Shown here: piece after piece, positions 1 to 7,071 of the stretch
Layout: each line of letters opens with the position of its first letter
Position numbering within the stretch: the first letter of the stretch is position 1
Origin: Cyanobacteria bacterium HKST-UBA02
GTDB taxonomy: Bacteria > Cyanobacteriota > Vampirovibrionia > Obscuribacterales > Obscuribacteraceae
DNA: 11,204 nucleotides
NCBI GenBank assembly: GCA_020431945.1
Contig: JAGQHH010000329.1
Coordinates: 1 to 11,204, forward strand
Direction of reading: 5' to 3'
Notes under the pieces: generated by a model
What the model was told of the DNA's origin: nothing
Databases searched by the model: none
Seen by the model: the letters and a program-made list of their open reading frames with translations, nothing else
Made by a program: the position numbers and the translations under genes

Positions 1-345
1 GCAGAAAGAGCTGATCTACTGAAGTAGGCAAACGAGCTGCTCGAGCCCGAGCCGTTCGTATTCTGTTGAGACTGTTAGAAGAGGCGAATTCGCCTCTTCT
101 TACGGTCATTCCATTTGGAGAATCGAGTATAAATTAGGGCAAAGCTGTGGAAGCGAGATTTCCAGGCGTTTCTGGAATGCTTTTCGCGATTTCTTATGAA
201 AAACAGGTGCCTAATCTCTCCGTTCTTCTTGTAAGAAATACAATACCAGATGAAATAGTAGATAAGGCTGATGCCAGCAATTCTCACTCGAAGAAAAGTA
301 GACCAGTCTCCTGGTAGTAGAATTGGAATGGTTCGAGGTGGGGCA
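1..345. other. AT-rich stretch with no convincing gene
   Basis: No reading frame here looks like a complete gene. All three forward frames entering from the left edge stop early (TGA at 12-14, TGA at 18-20, TAG at 25-27), so an upstream + strand gene, if present, would end within the first 27 bases. The minus-strand frame at 75-287 (70 codons, rich in Lys, Arg, Phe, Ile and Tyr) has no recognisable domain and its end runs into the 77-100 palindrome, so I treat it as spurious. Composition is clearly AT-richer than the rest of the window between about 100 and 300. A TACAAT hexamer at 239-244 resembles a -10 box for the gene starting at 346, but I see no matching -35. Confidence 0.5.
77..100 (+). 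terminator. Perfect 24-bp palindrome, probable terminator hairpin
   Basis: The left arm AGAAGAGGCGAA (77-88) is the exact reverse complement of the right arm TTCGCCTCTTCT (89-100). In RNA it would fold as a stem of about ten base pairs closed by an AATT loop. The downstream flank on the + strand is only weakly T-rich (TTACGGTCATT), so it is not a textbook Rho-independent terminator. Its position, about 50 bases after the last possible stop of a gene entering from the left, fits termination. Perfect DNA symmetry, centred on GGCGAATTCGCC, would equally suit a dimeric DNA-binding protein. The palindrome is seen directly; the function is inferred. Confidence 0.45.
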
Positions 346-858
346 ATGCAGAATCCTCAAGTCTTTGTCGTTTTGGCGCTGACTATTGCGTTTTTAGTGA
401 CAATCGTTCTGGTGGCCTCGTCTGGTGCGCAGTTGTTGTTCTCTGTGGAGCAGCCGGCTGAGGGCGCCGATAGACAAGCTGGAGGCCTTTTCAGGAAAAT
501 GCGTAGCCCTCCTTTCTACATGGCTATCAGTTGTTGGTGCTTGCTCTCCGGATTCTTCTGGACCCAGATTACTGGTTGTCTGGTTTCCTACTGGTGCGAT
601 AGCTGTCAATCGCTTTCTGTGCATTGGGTGGGACGAGATCGAGCTGAGCTTTCTAAGGCATTCGGCGAACCATGGATTTGTTCTCCCACAGATGATGATT
701 TGGCGAAGGGTTTCACGGACATACGTGGTGATGTTTCTGTTCAGGACTGGAGGTATAGAGACAAGCTCTTTCTCGTTCGAGTGGAGGACAAGAAGATAAT
801 CTCGGCGGAATTGAGGGACCACAAACATCTCCTCGACATTCTGATCAGCGGCTTTTAG
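346..858 (+). CDS. Unrecognised membrane-anchored protein (170 aa)
   Basis: I do not recognise this protein. The ATG at 346 is preferred over in-frame starts at 271 and 328 because GAGGTG lies five bases upstream (335-340), a good ribosome site. The first hydrophobic helix spans roughly residues 5-26 and a second, rich in aromatics and cysteine, roughly 57-82. A CDSC pair follows at 84-87. Residues about 90-170 are polar and look like one small soluble domain. They contain an FGEPW stretch and a later run ending in valine-rich strands (VQDWRY, KLFLVRVEDKKI), a pattern loosely like small BamE/SmpA-type lipoprotein domains; this is impression only. Its stop abuts the stop of the next gene, which runs the other way. 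Codon use is less GC-biased than in the xdh genes. Confidence 0.6.
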   Translation: MQNPQVFVVLALTIAFLVTIVLVASSGAQLLFSVEQPAEGADRQAGGLFRKMRSPPFYMAISCWCLLSGFFWTQITGCLVSYWCDSCQSLSVHWVGRDRAELSKAFGEPWICSPTDDDLAKGFTDIRGDVSVQDWRYRDKLFLVRVEDKKIISAELRDHKHLLDILISGF

Positions 859-1560
859 CTACCAGGCGGGTCTTCTGAGGGCTGGTCTTCTTTTGATCAG
901 GCGGGCCAGAACAGTCGTAGCTTTTTGATCGACAGGTATTTCATCTGTGGCAGGCTCGACAGAATTGTTTGCTCCGGCAAGTTTCAGAGCTGCCTGACGG
1001 TATTTGTGCTCGAAACGTGGGGTGCTGGCTTTCGAGGCGGAGCGGGCGAGACTGCTGAGCCAGAGCTCCGGGTCTTCCAGACGCATCTCGTGGGAAACAT
1101 GGGTAGCCAGGCTGGTGGATATTGATTCGGTCTTAATGGAGTCGGTCTTTGTCAGCTTTTTTTTCCAGCACTTGTAAGAGGACTGCCTTCCCAGGCGCCC
1201 CGGTGATGTCACTATGAAATCCAGGAGCCCGGTTCCCAGCCAGAGAGCCGGTACCAGTACGGCAAGGGGCGCGAGCTCTTCGACGAAGGCGGCGATGGGG
1301 AGAGTGAAGAGACCCAGATAGACGGTGGTGCAGAAAGCCGTCATGGCCGGGATCTTCAGGAACCAGCGCAGGTCCGAGCGCTCGCTCAGCGCCCCGGGAA
1401 ATGCCAGGCTGAACATCAGATCCCGACAGGCAAGGGGAGGTTTGACCGGTTTGCTTCTTTTGCGGCAGCCCCGCTTCTCGTAGGGCTCACCGCGAAAGAC
1501 GACGACAGAGTGGAGGATGATCAGGAGGGGAACAGCGGCCAGGGCAATAGTAGGGTCCAT
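859..1560 (-). CDS. Unrecognised membrane protein with soluble C-terminal half (233 aa)
   Basis: No family is recognised. I chose the ATG at 1558-1560 (MDPTIALAAVPLL) because AGCAGGT lies about six bases upstream and the protein then opens directly with a membrane helix. The longer form from 1641 adds 27 polar residues and lacks a properly spaced ribosome site. Hydrophobic segments fall at about residues 3-22, 73-92 and 96-118. A basic, cysteine-containing loop (23-48) separates the first two. Residues about 120-233 are polar, rich in Ser, Thr, Lys and Ala, and end in an Arg/Pro-rich tail (RRPALRRPAW). It is transcribed divergently from the xdh operon and convergently with 346-858, sharing the palindromic TAGCTA at the two stop codons. 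No functional link to xanthine oxidation can be shown. Confidence 0.6.
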   Translation of the reverse strand: MDPTIALAAVPLLIILHSVVVFRGEPYEKRGCRKRSKPVKPPLACRDLMFSLAFPGALSERSDLRWFLKIPAMTAFCTTVYLGLFTLPIAAFVEELAPLAVLVPALWLGTGLLDFIVTSPGRLGRQSSYKCWKKKLTKTDSIKTESISTSLATHVSHEMRLEDPELWLSSLARSASKASTPRFEHKYRQAALKLAGANNSVEPATDEIPVDQKATTVLARLIKRRPALRRPAW

Positions 1561-1735
1561 GGTAGACCTGCTTTCGTTTTTTACTGATTTGTCTGTTTCG
1601 GTTACTCGCAGAATATCAAAGGATCGCTTGACAACCTTCATCCCTTAGCTATTTCGTAAGGAAGACCGGTGTCCGGACAAGCGGTTGGAATCTATAAGGC
1701 TGCCGGGTATCATATGGCAGAGGTTATTGCTTTAT
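1561..1735. promoter_or_regulatory. Divergent intergenic region upstream of the xdh operon
   Basis: This 175-bp gap should hold promoters for both the leftward membrane protein and the rightward xdhABC operon. A perfect 10-bp palindrome TGTCCGGACA lies at 1670-1679, directly joined to the 6-bp palindrome ACCGGT (1665-1670). A TATAAG hexamer at 1693-1698 could be a -10 box; the position 17 bases upstream (1670-1675) coincides with the palindrome, so a bound repressor there would cover the -35. A consensus TTGACA is also present at 1628-1633 with a poor -10 (TATTTC, 1650-1655). The motifs are seen; promoter and operator roles are inferred. A urate- or purine-responsive repressor would be natural for this pathway, but no regulator gene lies in the window. 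Confidence 0.35.
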
Positions 1736-3184
1736 ATGCGTGATTACATTCTCCTGTTCATAAACGGGCGTGAGCACAGACTTCGCGGCGAAGACGCTTT
1801 TGCTCCCATCACCGATTATCTGCGCTATCAGACCGGCCTTTGCGGTACCAAAGTGGTCTGCTCCGAAGGCGATTGCGGTGCCTGCTCGGTCCTTGTCGGC
1901 GATCTGGAAGGAGGAAAGCTCCGGTATCGCCCTGTCAATGCCTGTATCCAGTATGCTTACCAGCTGGACTGCCGTCATATAGTCACCGTGGAAGGGCTCA
2001 AGGTCGACGGTGTGCTCAACCCCCTCCAGGAGTCCATGGTGGACTGTCATGGCGCCCAGTGCGGTTATTGCACTCCCGGCTTCGTCGTCGCCATGTCTTA
2101 TCTCTTCGATGAAGGAAAGAGCCTCGCCGAGAACGAGATCAAAGACGGTCTCACCGGCAATCTCTGCCGCTGTACAGGCTATCGGTCCATCATCGAAGCC
2201 GGTCTTTCCGTCGATGCGGAGGCGTTCAAGCCGGTCTCCGAGCTCTATCCGGATGGGCCCATGGTGAAAGCATTCAGCTCTTGCCGAGAAGAGCCGGCTG
2301 CCATCCACTTCGAAGGCAAGTCGGCTTATGTGCCGGTCACGGTAGAGCAGACCATCGAATTCCGGCAGGAGCATCCGGGGGCGCTTCTGGTGGCGGGCGG
2401 CACCGATGTATCGGTGAATCTCAACAAAGGCAGAGTGGAGCTCAGTACGGCGATAAGCCTGGCGAATGTTAAGGGTCTATCGGGCATCGAGCGGAAGAGT
2501 CACGGAGGCAGGGACTATGTAGTGGTCGGCGCCTCGGTGACTCTCAAAGAGCTGGAAGAATACATGGCCGGGCTCGAGCCCGAGTTCGATTACATCCTGT
2601 GGGTTTTCGGCTCTCCTCAGATCCGCAACGCCGGCACCCTGGCAGGCAATATCGCCAACGGCTCTCCCATCGCCGACACCACTCCCTATCTGCTCGCCAT
2701 GGACGCCGAAGTGGAGGTCCAGGGACGAGAAGGCTCGCGCCGGATAAGCTTCAACGAGCTCTATACAGGTTATAAAAAGCTTTCTTTGAAGCCGGACGAG
2801 ATCATCACCAGGATTCATGTCCCGCTTCCGGGAGAAGGCGAGCTCCTCAGGCTTTATAAAATATCTCGCCGCCAGCACCTGGATATCTCGGCTTTCACGG
2901 CAGCAATCAAAATCGAGCTGGATGGCGATCTGATCAAGTCGGCCAGTGTCGCATATGGTGGCATCGCCGAAGTCGTCAAACGTCTCGATGCCGTGGAAGG
3001 CGTTCTCGTGGGGCAGCCCTTCTCCCTGGCGACTTTCCGCCAGGCAGCCGAGATGGCTCGCAAGCAAGTGGATCCGATTTCGGATGTGCGGGGCTCCCGT
3101 GACTATCGCCAGCAGCTCGCCGAGAATATCATGCTCAAGTTCTATTACGAAACCGCAGACGAGAGGGAGCTTGTATGTCCGTAG
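1736..3184 (+). CDS. xdhA: Xanthine dehydrogenase small subunit (2Fe-2S and FAD)
   Basis: This subunit takes electrons from the molybdenum centre through two 2Fe-2S clusters to FAD and, by family knowledge, on to NAD+. The 482-residue protein has a plant-type ferredoxin domain with C42, C47, C50 and C70. A second all-helical 2Fe-2S domain carries C109, C112, C144 and C146 (QCGYC and LCRCTGY motifs). The FAD-binding domain from about residue 205 has VAGGTD at 219-224 and FGSPQIRN at 291-298 followed by GTLAGN and SP. Length is close to bacterial XdhA (about 460-490). The open frame extends upstream to a TTG at 1685, but the ATG at 1736 puts the ferredoxin strand at the very N-terminus as in the family. 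Its ribosome site is weak (AGAGG, 12 bases away). It overlaps xdhB by 10 bases. Confidence 0.95.
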   Translation: MRDYILLFINGREHRLRGEDAFAPITDYLRYQTGLCGTKVVCSEGDCGACSVLVGDLEGGKLRYRPVNACIQYAYQLDCRHIVTVEGLKVDGVLNPLQESMVDCHGAQCGYCTPGFVVAMSYLFDEGKSLAENEIKDGLTGNLCRCTGYRSIIEAGLSVDAEAFKPVSELYPDGPMVKAFSSCREEPAAIHFEGKSAYVPVTVEQTIEFRQEHPGALLVAGGTDVSVNLNKGRVELSTAISLANVKGLSGIERKSHGGRDYVVVGASVTLKELEEYMAGLEPEFDYILWVFGSPQIRNAGTLAGNIANGSPIADTTPYLLAMDAEVEVQGREGSRRISFNELYTGYKKLSLKPDEIITRIHVPLPGEGELLRLYKISRRQHLDISAFTAAIKIELDGDLIKSASVAYGGIAEVVKRLDAVEGVLVGQPFSLATFRQAAEMARKQVDPISDVRGSRDYRQQLAENIMLKFYYETADERELVCP

Positions 3185-5655
3185 TCGGGAGAAATCTGCC
3201 TCACGACTCAGCTCGTGAGCATGTGAGCGGCGAGTCGATTTATATCGACGACATGCCTCCGGCGAAAAGCGAGCTTTTCGTCGACTTCGTCGGCTCGCCT
3301 GTAGCCCATGGCAGGCTCAAGGGGATAGATGTCGCCGAAGCCGAGAAGGTCGAGGGAGTGGTGGGGCTCTTTACCCATGCCGATCTCGCCCACAATAAAT
3401 TCGGGCCTATTTTGCAGGACGAAGTGCTCCTGGTGGAAGACGAGCTGGAATTCATCGGTCAGCCGGTGGTGGTGGTGGCTGCTGAAACGCGAGCGGCTCT
3501 GGCGAAAGCCAAGAAAGCCGTTCGTCTCGATTTCGAAGAGCTCGAGCCGGTCCTCACCATCGACGAGGCCCGGGCGAGAAAACAGTTTATCGATCGCGAA
3601 TATGTGATCCAGCGAGGTGATCTGGAAGGCGCATTCAAAAGCGCTCCTCATGAGCTCTCCGGGACTATCGTAATCGGCGGCGCCGATCATTTCTATCTCG
3701 AGTCCCAGGCCTGTATCGTCTATCCCGGCGAGCGGGATCAGTTGACGATTCACTCCTCGACCCAGGCGCCGTCCGAGGTCCAGCATGTGGCAGCGCATCT
3801 TCTCGGCCTCAAGCAGAATCAGGTAGTGGTGATCACCAAGCGTATGGGTGGAGGCTTCGGCGGCAAAGAGTGCCAGGCTACCCATCCGGCGGTGATGGCG
3901 GCCCTCGTGGCTCTCAGGACCAAACGTCCGGCCCGGATGATTTATATCAAAGACGACGATATGAAATTCACCGGCAAGCGCCATCCTTTTCAAAACGACT
4001 ACAAAGTAGCTTTCGACGATGATGGCAAGATCCTCGGTATGAGCCTCCGGATCTTCGCGGACGGCGGCGCTCATAACGACCTTTCCACTGCGGTGCTGGG
4101 CAGGGCTCTCACCCATGCGGACAATGCCTACTACATCCCGGCAGCCGAGATCAGGGGCCGGATCTGTAAGACCAATCTTCCTCCCAACACTGCTTTTCGA
4201 GGTTTCGGCGGACCCCAGGGCGTGATCACCATCGAGAACATCATGGAAGAGATCGCTGCTTATCTCGGCAAAAACGCCCTTGATGTCAGGCTTGCCAATC
4301 TCTACGGGATCGAGGAGAGAAACACCACTCCTTATGGTCAGATCGTCGAGAACAACACCCTGCCTCGTGTTTTCCAGGAGCTCGAGGAGAGCTCTTCTTA
4401 CCGGCAGCGGTTTGCCGAAGTGGAGCGCTTCAACGCCACTTGCAATACGCACCTCAAGGGAATCGCCCTGACTCCGGTGAAGTTCGGTATCTCTTTTACA
4501 AATAAATTCCTCAATCAGGCAAATGCTCTGGTCAACGTCTATCTCGACGGAACCGTCCAGGTCTCCACCGGAGCCACCGAGATGGGTCAGGGCGTCAATA
4601 CCAATATCCAGATGCTGGTTGCCGACGAGCTTTCCATCGATCCTGACTGGGTCATAGTGATGGCGACCTCGACAGAGAAAAACAACAATACCTCTGCCAC
4701 CGCCGCCTCGGCTGCCACGGATCTAAATGGCAGCGCCGCCGTCAATGCCTGCCAGAAGATCAAGAAGAATATGGCAGCGGTAGCAAGTCGCTATTTCGCT
4801 TCGCAAGAAACCGGTATCGGAGCCTATCCCGAGCAGATAGTCTTCGAGGATGGACAGGTGTTCGACCGGCGGCGCCCTGACATCAAGCTGGGTTTCGCCG
4901 AGCTTGTCGGTATGTCTTATCGCGAGCGGGTCAGTCTCGGAGAGCGCGGTTATTATGCGACCCGGGGTATCGACTTCGACTGGGCTGCGGGCAAGGGTGT
5001 GCCGTTTCTCTATTTCACCATCGGCGCCGCTGTCTCCGAGGTGACCATCGACCGCTTCACGGGCGAGATGAGAGTAGACCGTATAGACGTGCTCATGGAT
5101 GTGGGCAAGAGCATCAATCCCGGTATCAACCGCGGTCAGATCATCGGCGGCATGGTACAGGGCATGGGCTGGCTCACCAACGAGGAGCTCCGTTATACCG
5201 AGACCGGTCATCTCCTCAACTATTCGCCGACTACTTATAAAATCCCCGGCATCTATGATGTACCGGAAGTTTTCAATGTCGACACAATAGACAACTACTG
5301 CACTCCCAACGTGCGCGGCACCAAAGCCGTGGGCGAGCCGCCCCTTCTGCTGGCAATCTCGGTATGGGCAGCAATCAAGCATGCAATCTCGTTCGTCTGC
5401 GGGGACGCTATTCCCTGTCTTTCGGTGCCGGCTACCGCCGAAGAGATCCTTTCGCGTCTGACGGCGGCAGGCAGTGCCGGCGGCAACGGGCGCAGCAAGG
5501 AAAGCAGCGATTTCGTCAATGCCTTCGGGCTCGACGTCCCGGCCGTCAAGCATGGCAAGCTGAGACCGGTAAGCGAGTCGGTGGCGCAGGTGGTATCGAA
5601 ATCGGCCAGAGCCCCGGTCAAGGAAGCCGGCAAGACCGGCGGGCAGACCAGGTAA
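3175..5655 (+). CDS. xdhB: Xanthine dehydrogenase molybdopterin-binding subunit
   Basis: This is the catalytic subunit that hydroxylates hypoxanthine and xanthine to urate at the molybdenum cofactor. Visible motifs are GQP at 95-97, STQ with Q197, RMGGGFGGKE ending in E232, LGRALTH with R310, FRGFGGPQG (341-349), ATEMGQG, and KAVGEPP with the catalytic base E721. Q197, E232 and R310 match the residue numbers I recall for Rhodobacter capsulatus XdhB. Glu at 232 and Arg at 310 mark a true xanthine dehydrogenase rather than an aldehyde oxidase. The ATG lies inside the end of xdhA with a strong AGGGAG site five bases upstream, so translation is probably coupled. At 826 residues it is about 50 longer than the R. 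capsulatus subunit: residues 762-826 are a Gly/Ser/Ala/Lys-rich tail beyond the usual end. A GGADHFYLE stretch (168-176) has Ala where many homologues have Gln. Confidence 0.96.
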   Translation: MSVVGRNLPHDSAREHVSGESIYIDDMPPAKSELFVDFVGSPVAHGRLKGIDVAEAEKVEGVVGLFTHADLAHNKFGPILQDEVLLVEDELEFIGQPVVVVAAETRAALAKAKKAVRLDFEELEPVLTIDEARARKQFIDREYVIQRGDLEGAFKSAPHELSGTIVIGGADHFYLESQACIVYPGERDQLTIHSSTQAPSEVQHVAAHLLGLKQNQVVVITKRMGGGFGGKECQATHPAVMAALVALRTKRPARMIYIKDDDMKFTGKRHPFQNDYKVAFDDDGKILGMSLRIFADGGAHNDLSTAVLGRALTHADNAYYIPAAEIRGRICKTNLPPNTAFRGFGGPQGVITIENIMEEIAAYLGKNALDVRLANLYGIEERNTTPYGQIVENNTLPRVFQELEESSSYRQRFAEVERFNATCNTHLKGIALTPVKFGISFTNKFLNQANALVNVYLDGTVQVSTGATEMGQGVNTNIQMLVADELSIDPDWVIVMATSTEKNNNTSATAASAATDLNGSAAVNACQKIKKNMAAVASRYFASQETGIGAYPEQIVFEDGQVFDRRRPDIKLGFAELVGMSYRERVSLGERGYYATRGIDFDWAAGKGVPFLYFTIGAAVSEVTIDRFTGEMRVDRIDVLMDVGKSINPGINRGQIIGGMVQGMGWLTNEELRYTETGHLLNYSPTTYKIPGIYDVPEVFNVDTIDNYCTPNVRGTKAVGEPPLLLAISVWAAIKHAISFVCGDAIPCLSVPATAEEILSRLTAAGSAGGNGRSKESSDFVNAFGLDVPAVKHGKLRPVSESVAQVVSKSARAPVKEAGKTGGQTR

Positions 5656-5660
5656 TAGCC

Positions 5661-6482
5661 GTGCTCGAGTATTTCGAAAGGCTCAATCAGCTGATTTCGG
5701 GCAATGTCCCTTTCGTGGCTGTCACCATAGTCGAGACGGTGGGAAGCGTTCCCCAGCATGCCGGAAGCAAGATGCTGGTGACGGCGGATGGCCTGTTCTA
5801 CGGTACTGTCGGCGGCGGCAAAGTGGAAAGCCGGGCGATCGAAGAAGCCCGGGAATTTCTTGTCGAGATCGAGACCCGGGGCGCATCGGCGGAGCCTCAG
5901 ACCGGACCTGCCCGGACCCGCTTCATCGAGTGGAACCTGAGCAAGGATATCGGCATGACCTGCGGCGGGTCGGTGAAGCTCTATTTCGAGTGTCTCAACG
6001 TCGGTGTCTGGAACATCGTCATATTCGGCGCCGGACATTGCAGCAATGCTCTGATCAAGATCCTGATCAATCTCGATTGCCGAATAACCTGTTTCGATCC
6101 CCGAGAAGAGTGGCTCTCGGCGCTGCCCGAGTCGCCGAGACTGAAAAAGGTCCTGGCTGAGGACATGCCTTCTCAGGTGTCCGAGCTGCCAGCCGACGCC
6201 TTTGTCGTCCTGATCACCATGGGACACACCACAGACAGCCCGATTCTGGTGGAGATTCTCAAAAATTGGCAGAAGCGTCCCCTTCCCTATCTCGGGGTGA
6301 TCGGCAGCCGCGCGAAAGCCGCCAGACTAAAAAAGGACATCGATGAAGCCGGTCTCGATCCGGCACTCAAGGATGTTTTCCACTGCCCGGTAGGACTTCC
6401 CCTGGGAAGCAATCATCCTCACGAGATCGCCATCAGCATCGCTGCCCAGCTCATTCAAATGAGAGACCGAGAAAGCAGCTGA
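5661..6482 (+). CDS. xdhC: XdhC molybdenum cofactor insertion and maturation factor
   Basis: XdhC proteins bind the molybdenum cofactor, promote its sulfuration and deliver it to XdhB; they are not part of the final enzyme. The 273-residue product has an N-terminal XdhC/CoxI domain (about 10-65) with VGSVP, GSKMLV and GTVGGGKVE. A C-terminal Rossmann-type domain starts at VIFGAGH (G123-H126). Further typical stretches are LITMGHTTD, YLGVIGSRAKAARL and FHCPVGLPLGS near the end. The start is GTG at 5661, five bases after the xdhB stop. The AGG overlapping that stop (5650-5652) is its ribosome site. The open frame reaches back to 5364, but that part overlaps xdhB and encodes no XdhC-like sequence. 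Third gene of the operon; its stop is one base from a convergent gene. Confidence 0.93.
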   Translation: MLEYFERLNQLISGNVPFVAVTIVETVGSVPQHAGSKMLVTADGLFYGTVGGGKVESRAIEEAREFLVEIETRGASAEPQTGPARTRFIEWNLSKDIGMTCGGSVKLYFECLNVGVWNIVIFGAGHCSNALIKILINLDCRITCFDPREEWLSALPESPRLKKVLAEDMPSQVSELPADAFVVLITMGHTTDSPILVEILKNWQKRPLPYLGVIGSRAKAARLKKDIDEAGLDPALKDVFHCPVGLPLGSNHPHEIAISIAAQLIQMRDRESS

Positions 6483-6483
6483 T

Positions 6484-7071
6484 TTACTGCGGCCAGGGAG
6501 CTGCCAGGAAGAGGATTTGAGGCAGCATGATGGTTATCGCCAGGGTGACCAGGATCGAAAAAACTGTTCCTGTCCTGAAAAGGCGCGGACCGATTGTTCT
6601 GGCTCGGGCTCCCAGGGCTGACCGGAACAGGATCTCCAGGATCCAGCCCATGGTGTAGCAGATATTCGCCATGACACCATAAGTGAGGGCACCCATGAAA
6701 AGGTAGGCCACCGGAGCATGGTTGAGAACACTCAGGACAATCAGGGTGAGAGTCCCGAATAGCCCGAGGACGAGATTATAGGCCGGGCGGCGGAACTCCC
6801 ACCACATGATGATCGAGAGCGGGCTTCGTGGCTCCGGCGCCGGCGGGTCGGCGCCGAAGATCTTGAAGGGGCTGCATTGCACATGCTGGGCTTCTTCGAT
6901 GGTCCTGAGCAGCATGTCCAGCTCCTGGTCGTCGGCCTTTTCCACGAGATGGATAAACTCGTCGGCGGAAAGGTCGTCGAGATCTGGTTTTACGGAGAGA
7001 AAGTCATATCGGCGTTGTTCGGCCGCCTGCTTTGCCCTGAGCGAGCAGGCGTAGAGTTCGTCTTTGGTCAC
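6484..7071 (-). CDS. Small three-helix membrane protein of unknown function (195 aa)
   Basis: The protein starts with GTG (7069-7071), preceded by a GGGGGA ribosome site about seven bases upstream. The first 85 residues are polar and acidic, with a predicted helical stretch of DLDDLSADEFIHLVEKADD type. It then has WWEFRRPAYN (90-99) at the entry to the membrane and hydrophobic segments at about 99-116, 120-147 and 168-192. The WE-RR--YN entry motif and the later NICYTMGWILEIL (136-148) remind me of a recurrent family of small uncharacterised bacterial membrane proteins, from memory only. It runs against the xdh operon, ending one base from xdhC, and is divergent from the kinase gene, with which it may share a promoter region. 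No role in either neighbour's function is shown. Confidence 0.75.
   Translation of the reverse strand: MTKDELYACSLRAKQAAEQRRYDFLSVKPDLDDLSADEFIHLVEKADDQELDMLLRTIEEAQHVQCSPFKIFGADPPAPEPRSPLSIIMWWEFRRPAYNLVLGLFGTLTLIVLSVLNHAPVAYLFMGALTYGVMANICYTMGWILEILFRSALGARARTIGPRLFRTGTVFSILVTLAITIMLPQILFLAAPWPQ

Noticed and set aside
39..51. 13-base match GCTCGAGCCCGAG shared with 2572-2584
   Set aside because: It is built of common codons for Leu-Glu-Pro-Glu type sequence, and the flanks do not match, so it is probably chance.
75..287. 70-codon minus-strand frame in the AT-rich region
   Set aside because: Composition is that of untranslated AT-rich DNA, there is no recognisable domain, and its 3' end lies in the 24-bp palindrome.
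394..828. 144-codon minus-strand frame opposite the 346-858 gene
   Set aside because: The + strand frame has a good ribosome site and plausible membrane helices; the antisense frame has neither and looks like a shadow.
1685..1735. TTG start giving 17 extra residues on XdhA
   Set aside because: The added residues are not part of the ferredoxin fold, and family members start close to the first strand as the ATG at 1736 gives.
3208..4452. 414-codon minus-strand frame inside xdhB
   Set aside because: Long antisense frames are expected opposite GC-biased genes. The + strand carries clear xanthine dehydrogenase motifs throughout, and the antisense protein shows no domain.
5364..5660. Upstream extension of the xdhC frame as a longer protein or XdhB-XdhC fusion
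   Set aside because: It lies in another frame of xdhB and its residues do not resemble the family; the GTG at 5661 with a ribosome site matches the normal XdhC N-terminus.
4723..6227. Two long minus-strand frames (276 and 310 codons) opposite xdhB and xdhC
   Set aside because: Same shadow effect of codon bias; the true genes on the + strand are certain from their motifs.
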